NCBI GenBank assembly: GCA_951813515.1 | Contig: OX638346.1 | Span: forward strand, 248,001 to 312,000 | DNA: 64,000 nt | DNA from: an uncultured Pseudomonadales bacterium | GTDB taxonomy: Bacteria > Pseudomonadota > Gammaproteobacteria > Pseudomonadales > Azotimanducaceae | Direction: 5' to 3' | Part shown: positions 26,452 through 36,683 of the stretch, in pieces | Layout of the letters: every line of letters starts with the position of its first letter | Position numbering within the stretch: the stretch's first letter is position 1 | Program-made: the position numbers and the translations under genes | The notes under the pieces: generated by a model | What the model saw: the letters and a program-made list of their open reading frames with translations, nothing else | The model's database searches: none | What the model was told of the DNA's origin: nothing

Positions 26452-27861
26452 TCAGTTACTCGGCCCAGACGAAAGGTCTGGCCTGATTTCGCCGCAGCCG
26501 GTGATTGCCTCCACCGCCTTCGCGACCGACAACAGGAAGCCGTCACGCCGCATGGGTGAGACAAGCTGGACGCCTACGGGCAGACCCGACGAGAAGCCGC
26601 CCGGAAGGGACAGGGCCGGACAGCAGGTGACGGTGATCCAGCTACAGCTCTGCATCCACTCGATGTAGGTGCGCATGCGCCGCCCCTCGATCTCGCGAAC
26701 CCATTCCGTCTCGACGTCAAAAGGGAGCACCTGCGTTGTCGGCCCCAGGAGGACATCCACGTGACGAAAAAACTCCGCCACGCGCGCGACAAGGGCGGAC
26801 CGAGCAGCATTCGCCCAGTCTTCGTCCGCGGGAGTCAGGGCTTCACCGGCTGCGGTATTCCAGATGATCGTGTCCTTGAGCTGGGACTTCTCCTCCTCGG
26901 CGAGGCCCCCGAACCGCGCCCGGAAACGGGCGGCGCGGAGCACGTGGAAGATGCGGGTCGCGTCTGCGAAATCGGGACACTTCTCCACGATTCGGGCACC
27001 GGCCTCCTCCATTTTCTCTGCGGTCACGCGGACAACCTCGCGTATCTGGGGTTGAACCGGCAACCCCCCGAAATCGTCGCTCACGGCCACCCTGAGGCCG
27101 CGGAGTTCGGCCGGCGTCACGCGCCGAAAGGTCTCGCCCGGCTCGGTCAACATGCCTGCGGCGCGATCATGCGGACCGACGATGGCGGAAAACAGAAGCG
27201 CCGTATCGTCGACGTTGCGCGCCATGGGTCCCGGCGTCGAAAGGCCGCTCCACGCGGTGACCGCAGACTCGGAAGGGACACGGCCCGGCGATGGCCGGAA
27301 ACCGACGACATTGCAGAATGCAGCCGGGTTGCGCAGTGACCCGCCGGTGTCGCTGCCGTCGGCGATGGGCATGAATCGCGCCGCTAGCGCGACTGCGGCC
27401 CCGCCGCTGCTGCCGCCGCAGGTACGAGAGATATCGTAAGGATTGCGCGTCGCACCGAAGACCCGATTGAATGTCTGCGACCCGGCGCCGAATTCCGGCG
27501 TATTCGTCTTGCCGAGCGTGATGGCGCCGGCAGCCTTGATGCGCGCGACGACAGGGGCATCGGCAGTTGGAATATTGTCCGCGTGCAGCGTCGAGCCGTA
27601 GGTCGTGCGAAGTCCCCGGGTGGCAACCAGGTCCTTGTGCGCGACGGGCAGACCCGCAAGCGGCCCGCGCAACGCTTTCGTCGCCGCCATCTCCCGCGCC
27701 TGCTCGAAGCATCGCGTGACCACGGCGTTGAGGAGCCCGTCGTAGCGTTCGATTCGGTCGATGTGGGCATCGACCAGTTCCAGGGCGCTGACCTCCCCGG
27801 CGTCCAGGAGTTGCCGCTGGTCGACCGCAGACAGGAAACAGAGATCATCCGACGCGGACAT
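26452..27861 (-). CDS. amidase-signature family hydrolase
   Basis: 469 residues. The Ser-cisSer-Lys triad of amidase-signature enzymes is visible: Lys in LPVAHKDLVATRG near residue 75, and the Ser residues in GGSSGGAAVALAARF and ADGSDTGGSLRNPAAFC at about 155-180. AGAITLGKTNTPEFG is another family landmark. No signal peptide is seen, so it is cytoplasmic. It is upstream of a DUF1932 dehydrogenase in a two-gene unit. Members hydrolyse many amides, and the substrate cannot be assigned. Confidence 0.88.
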   Translation of the reverse strand: MSASDDLCFLSAVDQRQLLDAGEVSALELVDAHIDRIERYDGLLNAVVTRCFEQAREMAATKALRGPLAGLPVAHKDLVATRGLRTTYGSTLHADNIPTADAPVVARIKAAGAITLGKTNTPEFGAGSQTFNRVFGATRNPYDISRTCGGSSGGAAVALAARFMPIADGSDTGGSLRNPAAFCNVVGFRPSPGRVPSESAVTAWSGLSTPGPMARNVDDTALLFSAIVGPHDRAAGMLTEPGETFRRVTPAELRGLRVAVSDDFGGLPVQPQIREVVRVTAEKMEEAGARIVEKCPDFADATRIFHVLRAARFRARFGGLAEEEKSQLKDTIIWNTAAGEALTPADEDWANAARSALVARVAEFFRHVDVLLGPTTQVLPFDVETEWVREIEGRRMRTYIEWMQSCSWITVTCCPALSLPGGFSSGLPVGVQLVSPMRRDGFLLSVAKAVEAITGCGEIRPDLSSGPSN

Positions 27862-28050
27862 GCGCCATGCGGCCCGTCACGTCGCCCGTGTCAGGCCCTA
27901 CCACCTCGACCGGCTGTCCTGGCCTTGCCTTTCTTTTCCTTTTTCGGCCGGCTTATTCCATACGTGCCGCGGCTGATCTTGCCGCGTCGTGTACGGGCAT
28001 CTCCCTTTCCCATGCTTTTCTCCGTCTGGTTTTGCTGTCAGTCCCTGCTG

Positions 28051-28983
28051 TCACAGGCCCCAGCATTCTAGCTCGTTGGCAAACACCAGGGGACCACCGT
28101 AGTGTTCCCTGATGGCGGCCCGGCTGGCGCTTTCCCGGCCCAAGGTGCGGCTGGTTCGATGGCCAAGAAACACCATGCGCGCGTTCGCGCGCTGCGCGAT
28201 ACGGCCGATCTGCGACGGCCGCACGAACCGTTCCCGCACCTCGCCGCGCGCGAAGTCCGGAATGGCAAGGTGGCTCACCAGCGCGTCCACATCCTTGGCA
28301 AATCCCGCGATAATGTCGTTGCGATTGTTGAAATTGCCGGTGAACACAATCGATTGCCCCGCGATTTCTACCCGCCACGCAAGGCTTGGCACGTCGCCGT
28401 GATGCACTGGGACGGCCGACAGGGTGATATCCTTCGTGCCAAACCGCGCCCATCGACGCTGTCCCGTGGCGGGTACGCTACGGGCGTTGATCTTGTATCC
28501 ACCGGGGCTCGCGAACGACAGGTATCCCGCCAGGTGCGAGTACGCACCGCCGGGTCCGATGAGGCGTTCAACAAACTCCCTGGTGGAAGGGTAGGCGTCG
28601 TCGCCGTCCGGGCCGAGAACGGTCAGCGGCCGAACCCTGTCCGCATTGCGAGACCCCGCGACAAAGCCCGGAAAGTCAGCCGTGCGGTGGGCTAGCAGGT
28701 TGGTAAAGACGATGGCGTCGAGGTCGCGAAAGTCCGCGCCTGCCTCGTCAAAGCGCAGGGAGCTGCCGGGACCGGGGTCAACCAGCAGCAGCGCGCGGTC
28801 GTCTCGCCAAACCAGGTAGCTCGCCGCGCTGCGGCGATCGTTGAGTTCCTCGCCGCCGGATCCGAGCGTCTGGACCCAGACGCCCTCGTCCCCGCAAAAA
28901 GGTTCGTTCGGCTGCGCAACGGCGCAGGTTGCAGCCAGGACGCAGACAAAAACCCAACCGGCGTGTCGAGCGAATCGAATCAT
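28051..28983 (-). CDS. exported metallo-beta-lactamase-fold protein lacking most metal ligands (probable pseudoenzyme)
   Basis: 310 residues from ATG 28983, which overlaps the nadE stop by 4 bases (ATGA). A signal peptide ends at CAVAQ. The fold is recognised from LLLVDPGPGSSLRFDEAG, VHHGDVPSLAWRVEIAGQS (split around SLAW), NNRNDIIAGFAKDVDALV and GHRTSRTLGRE. In relatives the metal site reads T-H-L-H-x-D-H-x-A-D-F-P; here it reads TNLLAHRTADFP, so all four ligands of HxHxDH are replaced. GDxxNxND is GNFNNRND. The fold is intact and the frame is open, which suggests a non-catalytic or changed role, not simple decay. Confidence 0.75.
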   Translation of the reverse strand: MIRFARHAGWVFVCVLAATCAVAQPNEPFCGDEGVWVQTLGSGGEELNDRRSAASYLVWRDDRALLLVDPGPGSSLRFDEAGADFRDLDAIVFTNLLAHRTADFPGFVAGSRNADRVRPLTVLGPDGDDAYPSTREFVERLIGPGGAYSHLAGYLSFASPGGYKINARSVPATGQRRWARFGTKDITLSAVPVHHGDVPSLAWRVEIAGQSIVFTGNFNNRNDIIAGFAKDVDALVSHLAIPDFARGEVRERFVRPSQIGRIAQRANARMVFLGHRTSRTLGRESASRAAIREHYGGPLVFANELECWGL

Positions 28984-30899
28984 TGCAACTGCTCCAGGGA
29001 CTTGAGCGCCGCGTTTGCGTCCGCCTCGTCCGGCATTCGCCAATCGCCACGAGGAGACAGTGCCACGGTACCGACCTTGGGTCCCGCCGGCAACGTCGTA
29101 CGTTTGAATTGGGCTTCGAAGAAACGCCGGAAGAAAACCTTCAGCCAGCGCATGATGTCCTCGCCCGAATAGTCCTTCCCGAAAGCGAGCGTTGCGAGCG
29201 CGTAGATCTTGGCGGGTGCCGCGCCCGAGCGGATGTAGTGGTAGAGAAAGAAGTCATGCAGTTCGTACGGGCCGATGATCGCCTCCGTCTCTTGCGCCAC
29301 CGCACCGCTATCGGACGGCACGAGTTCCGGCGTGATGGGGGTGTCGAGCACGCGTTCCAGCACGGCCGCCAGTTCGGCCCCGGCGCGATGGCGCCCATAC
29401 CATCGGACGAGATAGGCGACCATGGTCTTCGGCACGCTGGCATTGACGTTGTAGTGTGCCATGTGATCGGCGTTGAATGTGCACCAGCCGAGAGCGAGTT
29501 CGGACAGATCGCCCGTACCCACAACGACGCCGTGGGTCTGATTCGCGATATCGAAGAGGATCTGCGTGCGCTCGCGGGCCTGGACGTTCTCGAACGTCAC
29601 GTCATACGCGCCGTCGTGCCCGATGTCGTCTAGGTGAGAGCGGACCGCTTCCTCGATGGATATTTCCCGAATGGCGGCCCCCGCCGCCTTTGCCAGTCGC
29701 TTGGCAGACGCGTTCGTGTGAGCGGTGGTGCCGGGTCCAGGCATGGTGATCGCGAGCAGCGAGTCCGCGGACAAGTCGTTCAGGGACAGGGCATCGAGGC
29801 AGACAAGGAACGCCAGGGTGGAGTCGAGCCCGCCGGAAAGACCGATGACCGGATGCGTGCTGCCCGCGGCGCGCAGGCGGCGCGCAAGTCCGGTCGCCTG
29901 AATCGCGAGCACATCCTTCGCCCGCGCATCGAACTCGTGCTCATCGTCCGGTACGAATGGATGCTTCGGGTAGCGACGCAGCGTGTCCTCGAGGCGTCGC
30001 CGCGTGCCCGAGGCCGTCACCGGATAGGCGTCACCTCGCCGGCTGCCGGCGAATGTCGAGTTGCGCCCACGCTCGCGGCGTAGTCTCTGGCAGTCGAAAT
30101 CCACCGCCAGAGTGCAGCCGTCCAGCAGAAATCGCTCCGACTCGCCAAGCATCCAGCCATTCTCCGCGGCCAGCAGGTGGCCGCCATAGACGACATCCTT
30201 GGTCGATTCACAGGGACCGCTCGACGCGTACAGGTAGCCGCAGACAAGCCGTGCGCTCTGCATGCGCACGAGATCGCGCCGGTAGTCGGCTTTCGCCACG
30301 AGTTCGTTGCTGGCGGAGAGATTGACAACGATGTCCGCCCCGGCAAGGGCGTGGCCCACGCTCGGCGGCAACGGCGACCAGAGGTCCTCGCAGACCTCGA
30401 CGGCGAACCGCGTTCCGCCGATGTCGAACAGTTGCCTCGGGTTCATCGCAAATCGGCCGAGGCGCTCGTCGTCGACCGCGACCGCGACCTCTTCGCCGGA
30501 TGCGAACCAGCGCTTCTCGTAATACTCCTCGTGGTTCGGTAGCGCCGACTTCGGCACCGCGCCCACGACCCGTCCGCCCGCGCAGACGAATCCCGCATTC
30601 AGGAGGCGCCCATCGGGGAGGCGCCAGGGAGCGCCGACGACAAGGGCCACGTCACCGGTTTCGACCGCTATCCTGGCAAGCGCTGCCTGCGACGCCGCAA
30701 GCAGGTCCTCGGCGCCGAACAGGTCTTCGCAGCTATAGCCCGTGACACCGAGTTCCGGCGTGATGACCAATGATGCGCCGCCGGCGGCCAGTTCCCGATA
30801 CACATCGAGGAGCGCCTCGGCATTCGCCGCCGGATCGGCCACGCGCACCGGTGGCGCGGCAGCGCCAACCCGAACAAAACCAAACTGCGAGTAGTCCAT
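28980..30899 (-). CDS. nadE: glutamine-dependent NAD+ synthetase
   Basis: 639 residues with two domains. The N-terminal nitrilase-like glutaminase has Glu in TPELGVTGYSCEDLF, Lys in VPKSALPNHEEYYEKRWF and Cys in FAVEVCEDLWSP. The C-terminal synthetase has the ATP pyrophosphatase loop GLSGGLDSTLAF and QTHGVVVGTGDLSELALG with FNADHMAHYNVNASV. It amidates nicotinic acid adenine dinucleotide using ammonia channelled from glutamine. It is divergent from the acyl-CoA dehydrogenase genes and coupled to the downstream metallo-beta-lactamase-fold gene. Confidence 0.95.
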   Translation of the reverse strand: MDYSQFGFVRVGAAAPPVRVADPAANAEALLDVYRELAAGGASLVITPELGVTGYSCEDLFGAEDLLAASQAALARIAVETGDVALVVGAPWRLPDGRLLNAGFVCAGGRVVGAVPKSALPNHEEYYEKRWFASGEEVAVAVDDERLGRFAMNPRQLFDIGGTRFAVEVCEDLWSPLPPSVGHALAGADIVVNLSASNELVAKADYRRDLVRMQSARLVCGYLYASSGPCESTKDVVYGGHLLAAENGWMLGESERFLLDGCTLAVDFDCQRLRRERGRNSTFAGSRRGDAYPVTASGTRRRLEDTLRRYPKHPFVPDDEHEFDARAKDVLAIQATGLARRLRAAGSTHPVIGLSGGLDSTLAFLVCLDALSLNDLSADSLLAITMPGPGTTAHTNASAKRLAKAAGAAIREISIEEAVRSHLDDIGHDGAYDVTFENVQARERTQILFDIANQTHGVVVGTGDLSELALGWCTFNADHMAHYNVNASVPKTMVAYLVRWYGRHRAGAELAAVLERVLDTPITPELVPSDSGAVAQETEAIIGPYELHDFFLYHYIRSGAAPAKIYALATLAFGKDYSGEDIMRWLKVFFRRFFEAQFKRTTLPAGPKVGTVALSPRGDWRMPDEADANAALKSLEQLQ

Positions 30900-30965
30900 G
30901 CGGGGATTCTAGCCCGGAACGGGCGCCCGGGAAGGCTGCTCGCCGACGGCACTCGACCGCCGTCC

Positions 30966-30995
30966 ATGACGAATCGCACGAACAAAACGTACAAT
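30966..30995 (+). promoter_or_regulatory. sigma70-like promoter for the acyl-CoA dehydrogenase pair
   Basis: ATGACG at 30966-30971 and TACAAT at 30990-30995, separated by 18 bases, lie 41 bases before the GTG start at 31037 in the divergent nadE/acyl-CoA dehydrogenase gap. The -10 matches 5 of 6 and the -35 matches 4 of 6. Confidence 0.4.
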
Positions 30996-31036
30996 CCGCA
31001 GCCTAAACGCACGGGACATGGGCGCGGAAGACCAGC

Positions 31037-32155
31037 GTGAACTTCGAATTCTCGGAAGAGCAGAACCTGCTGCGCGAACAGGCGGCCGGATTCCTGCAGG
31101 ACCAGTGTCCACCGAGCGCGGTGCGCGCAATCCTGGAAGGCGCCGCGTCATTCGACACCGAACTGTTCCGCGGCATTGCGGAAATGGGTTGGACAGCCGC
31201 TGCCATACCGGAAAAGCACGGCGGTCTCGGACTCTCCTACCTGGAGCTGTGCGTGATCGCCGAGGAGCTTGGGCGTGTCGTGGCACCGGTGCCCTTCTCC
31301 TCGTCGGTCTACCTGGCGACGGAAGCACTGCTCCTTGCCGGCAACGACGCGCAGCGGGAAGCCTGGTTGCCGAAACTCGCATCCGGCGCCGCGATCGGCA
31401 CGTTCGCGCTTGCCGAAGGGACGGGGCAACCCTCGCCAAACCGCCTTGAGACGGCATACGAGAACGGCTGCCTGAACGGAACGAAGGTGCCGGTGGCAGA
31501 CGGCGACATCGCGGATTTCGCGGTAGCCGTCGCCAGGTGCGGCCGAGGGGACGGCGCAAGCCTCTACCTCGTACCTCTCGATGCCGACACCGTGACTCGA
31601 ACTACGGTTGCGACCCTGGATCCCACCCGGTCCCATGCCAGAATAGATTTCGACAACGCGCGCGCGGAATCTCTCGGCGCTGCGGGAGAAGGCTGGGGCC
31701 TCACACGCAGGATTCTCGATCGCGCCGCCGTGCTGTTTGCATGGGAACAGGTGGGCGGCGCAAACGCAGCGCTGGAACAAGCGAAAGAGTACGCGATGGG
31801 CCGCTACGCCTTCGGACGACCGATCGCCGGATTCCAGGCCATCAAGCACAAGCTCGCCAACATCTACGTCAAAAACACGCTTGCGCGCTCGAACTGCTAC
31901 TACGGCGCCTGGGCGTTGTCGACCGATGCCAGCGAGCTGCCCCTGGCCGCCGCCACAGCCAGGGTCAGCGCAATCCAAGCCTATTATTTCGCTTCCAAGG
32001 AGAACATCCAGACCCACGGGGGCATGGGGTTCACCTGGGAGTTCGACTGCCAGTTCCACTACCGGCGCGCGAAGCTCCTGTCCGTGAACATCGGCAGTGA
32101 ACGCACGTGGCAGGACCGACTGATTTCCGCGATCGAAGCTGGCCAGGCCGCCTGA
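31037..32155 (+). CDS. acyl-CoA dehydrogenase family subunit without the catalytic Glu motif
   Basis: 372 residues of the acyl-CoA dehydrogenase fold: NFEFSEEQNLLREQAAGFL, GWTAAAIPEKHGGLGLSYLELC, and the C-terminal GRYAFGRPIAGFQAIKHKLA and IQTHGGMGFTWEFDCQFHYRRAK. The usual GGTxEI segment that carries the catalytic base is absent. The paired downstream gene has it. This resembles the FadE28/FadE29-type alpha2beta2 dehydrogenases, where one subunit mainly contributes FAD binding. It starts with GTG and ends 13 bases before its partner. Confidence 0.85.
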   Translation: MNFEFSEEQNLLREQAAGFLQDQCPPSAVRAILEGAASFDTELFRGIAEMGWTAAAIPEKHGGLGLSYLELCVIAEELGRVVAPVPFSSSVYLATEALLLAGNDAQREAWLPKLASGAAIGTFALAEGTGQPSPNRLETAYENGCLNGTKVPVADGDIADFAVAVARCGRGDGASLYLVPLDADTVTRTTVATLDPTRSHARIDFDNARAESLGAAGEGWGLTRRILDRAAVLFAWEQVGGANAALEQAKEYAMGRYAFGRPIAGFQAIKHKLANIYVKNTLARSNCYYGAWALSTDASELPLAAATARVSAIQAYYFASKENIQTHGGMGFTWEFDCQFHYRRAKLLSVNIGSERTWQDRLISAIEAGQAA

Positions 32156-32168
32156 GAGGAGACGCACC

Positions 32169-33377
32169 ATGGACTTTAGCGACACTCCCGAAGAAGCGGC
32201 ATTCCGGCGCGAAGCGCGGGAATGGCTGCAAGCCAATGTCCCCTCGAAGGACGAACTCGAGGGGCTCGACGAGGTGCAGCGCGCCAAGCTTTGGCAGATG
32301 CGCAAGTACGAAGCCGGCTGGGCCTGCATCCGCTGGCCCCGGGAGTACGGCGGACGCGGCGCATCGGCCATGGAGCAGGTCATCTGGAACCAGGAGGAAT
32401 CGTCCGTCCGCGTCCCCCAGGGCGTATTCGCGATCGGCCAGGGGATGGCGGCACCGACGATGATGGCGTGGGCGACGGAAGAGCAGAAACTCAGATACCT
32501 GCCGCCGCTTGCGTCCGGCGAACACATCTGGTGCCAGTTGTTCAGCGAACCCGCTGGCGGCTCGGATCTCGCAGCGTTGCGCACCAGGGCGGAAAAGGAC
32601 GGTGACGAGTGGGTGATCAACGGCCAGAAGATCTGGACCTCGGGTGCGCAATTCAGCAACTACGCGATCCTGGTCGTTCGCACGGACCCGGAGGTGCCAA
32701 AACACAAGGGGTTGACCTACTTCTTCATCGACATGAAGTCGCCGGGCATCGAGATCAAACCCATCAGGCAGATTTCCGGCGAGTCGAACTTCAACGAAGT
32801 CTATTTCACCGACGTGCGGATTCCCGACGAACAGCGTCTCGGCGCCGTGGGCCAGGGATGGCAGGTCGCCATCACGACACTGATGAACGAACGCCTGGCC
32901 ATCGGCAGCGGCGGCGGACTCGGCTTCAGACAGGTGTTCGAACTCGCCCAGCGCATCGAGATCGACGGCCGTCCCGCCATCGAGGACAGATCGGTGCGCG
33001 CCCGCCTCGCCGACTGGTACGTACAGGAGTCCGGCCTGCGTTTCACCGGCTACCGGGCCATGTCGGCCCTGTCGAGGGGCGAGATGCCCGGGCCGGAGAA
33101 TTCCATCGGCAAACTTGTCGGCGCCTCGAAATCCCAGGACATGGCGTCGTTCGCGATCGACCTGCTGGAAATGTCCGGCATCGTCACGGACCCCGAACTG
33201 GCATGGCGTTCGGGAATGGTCCACGACACGTTCATGGGCGCTCCGGGCCTGCGCATCGCCGGCGGCACCGACGAGATCATGCTCAACATCCTCGCCGAAC
33301 GCGTGCTCGGAATGCCCCAGGACGTGCGCGTCGACAAGGGCATTCCGTTCAGCCAGGTGCCGACCAGCGCTTCCTGA
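32169..33377 (+). CDS. acyl-CoA dehydrogenase (catalytic partner subunit)
   Basis: 402 residues with the full acyl-CoA dehydrogenase layout: DFSDTPEEAAFRREAREWLQ, IRWPREYGGRGASAMEQVIW, WCQLFSEPAGGSDLAALRTRA (FAD/substrate strand), WVINGQKIWTSGAQFSNYAIL, and at the C-terminus RIAGGTDEIMLNILAERVLG, which contains the GGTxEI motif. It has an SD (GAGGAGACGCACC) and lies 13 bases after its partner. The two probably form a heteromeric enzyme for a bulky or branched acyl-CoA; the substrate is unknown. Confidence 0.9.
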   Translation: MDFSDTPEEAAFRREAREWLQANVPSKDELEGLDEVQRAKLWQMRKYEAGWACIRWPREYGGRGASAMEQVIWNQEESSVRVPQGVFAIGQGMAAPTMMAWATEEQKLRYLPPLASGEHIWCQLFSEPAGGSDLAALRTRAEKDGDEWVINGQKIWTSGAQFSNYAILVVRTDPEVPKHKGLTYFFIDMKSPGIEIKPIRQISGESNFNEVYFTDVRIPDEQRLGAVGQGWQVAITTLMNERLAIGSGGGLGFRQVFELAQRIEIDGRPAIEDRSVRARLADWYVQESGLRFTGYRAMSALSRGEMPGPENSIGKLVGASKSQDMASFAIDLLEMSGIVTDPELAWRSGMVHDTFMGAPGLRIAGGTDEIMLNILAERVLGMPQDVRVDKGIPFSQVPTSAS

Positions 33378-33452
33378 AGCCGAACCCCGGCGAGCGCGGA
33401 CGGGGCAACGTCTCCGGGGAGCGCCCGCGACCCGGGGCGGTTGATCCATGGG

Positions 33453-33550
33453 CGACGAGACGGGCCGGGCCGGAGCCCTCAGCCGGGGAGCGCGAGGGGG
33501 AACCCCTCGCAAGGAGAAAATCGGAGCCGCAGGCTCCGGCTGTGGGCACT
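33453..33550 (+). repeat. interspersed palindromic repeat, copy B (~98 bp)
   Basis: The second copy of the element at 4413-4512, in opposite orientation. It holds the hairpin GCGAGGGG..CCCCTCGC (33492-33510) beside GCCCTCAGCC, then GGAGCCGCAGGCTCC, a second strong hairpin. It occupies the gap between the acyl-CoA dehydrogenase and clpB, ending about 29 bases before the presumed clpB heat-shock promoter. No gene is supported in it. Confidence 0.7.
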
Positions 33551-33578
33551 CGCAACAGGCCGGCGCGACGACAGGCCA

Positions 33579-33605
33579 CTTGCAAAAGCGTCGAACACCC
33601 CAACC
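33579..33605 (+). promoter_or_regulatory. sigma32-type heat-shock promoter for clpB
   Basis: CTTGCAA (33579-33585) and CCCCAACC (33598-33605), separated by 12 bases, match the heat-shock consensus CTTGAAA-N11-16-CCCCATNT at 6 of 7 positions of the -35 and at the CCCCA core. It lies about 48 bases before the clpB ATG, a normal leader length. Confidence 0.55.
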
Positions 33606-33653
33606 TATGCGGTTGAAGACAACTGATCCGCTAACGGCTCCACGGGGTTCGAC

Positions 33654-36257
<2,604 letters not shown>

Positions 36258-36272
36258 CGCCTTGGAACCCCG

Positions 36273-36620
36273 CTACAGTCGGCGGTCCCTCTTCTGGGCG
36301 CAGTCGATGCACAGCGCCACCGAAGGCAGCGCGTTCAGCCTGGGTTCGCCGATCTCCTCGCCGCAACTCTCGCAGTACAGGTACTCGTCCGCCTCGATTC
36401 GTCGCAACGCGACTTCGACCGATCGAAGTTCGGCATTCAGTTCGCTGTCGATCGCCACGAGCACGCCCTGGTTTTCAAGTTCCACGGCCTGCTCGGCGAA
36501 GTCCGGCGGCAACGGTTCTTCACGATGTTGCGTATGCGTCGCGACGCGGGCGACCCGATCCCTCAGTTCTTCCCGCCGTGCTTCGAGCTCACGACGGCGC
36601 TTATCCAAATCCATGGCCAC
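36273..36620 (-). CDS. DksA/TraR-family C4 zinc-finger protein
   Basis: 115 residues. An N-terminal coiled coil (LDKRRRELEARREELRDRVA) is followed by LRRIEADEYLYCESCGEEIG and ALPSVALCIDCAQKRD, giving the C-x2-C...C-x2-C zinc site of the DksA/TraR group. Such proteins insert into the RNA polymerase secondary channel. It is shorter than classic DksA (about 150 residues), closer to YbiI/TraR-like members. It converges on clpB, 16 bases apart. Confidence 0.85.
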   Translation of the reverse strand: MAMDLDKRRRELEARREELRDRVARVATHTQHREEPLPPDFAEQAVELENQGVLVAIDSELNAELRSVEVALRRIEADEYLYCESCGEEIGEPRLNALPSVALCIDCAQKRDRRL

Positions 36621-36683
36621 ACCCTAACGCAACACAGCGTGCTGTCAATGCGGGAAACACGTGGGCTGTGTCCACGAATACCA

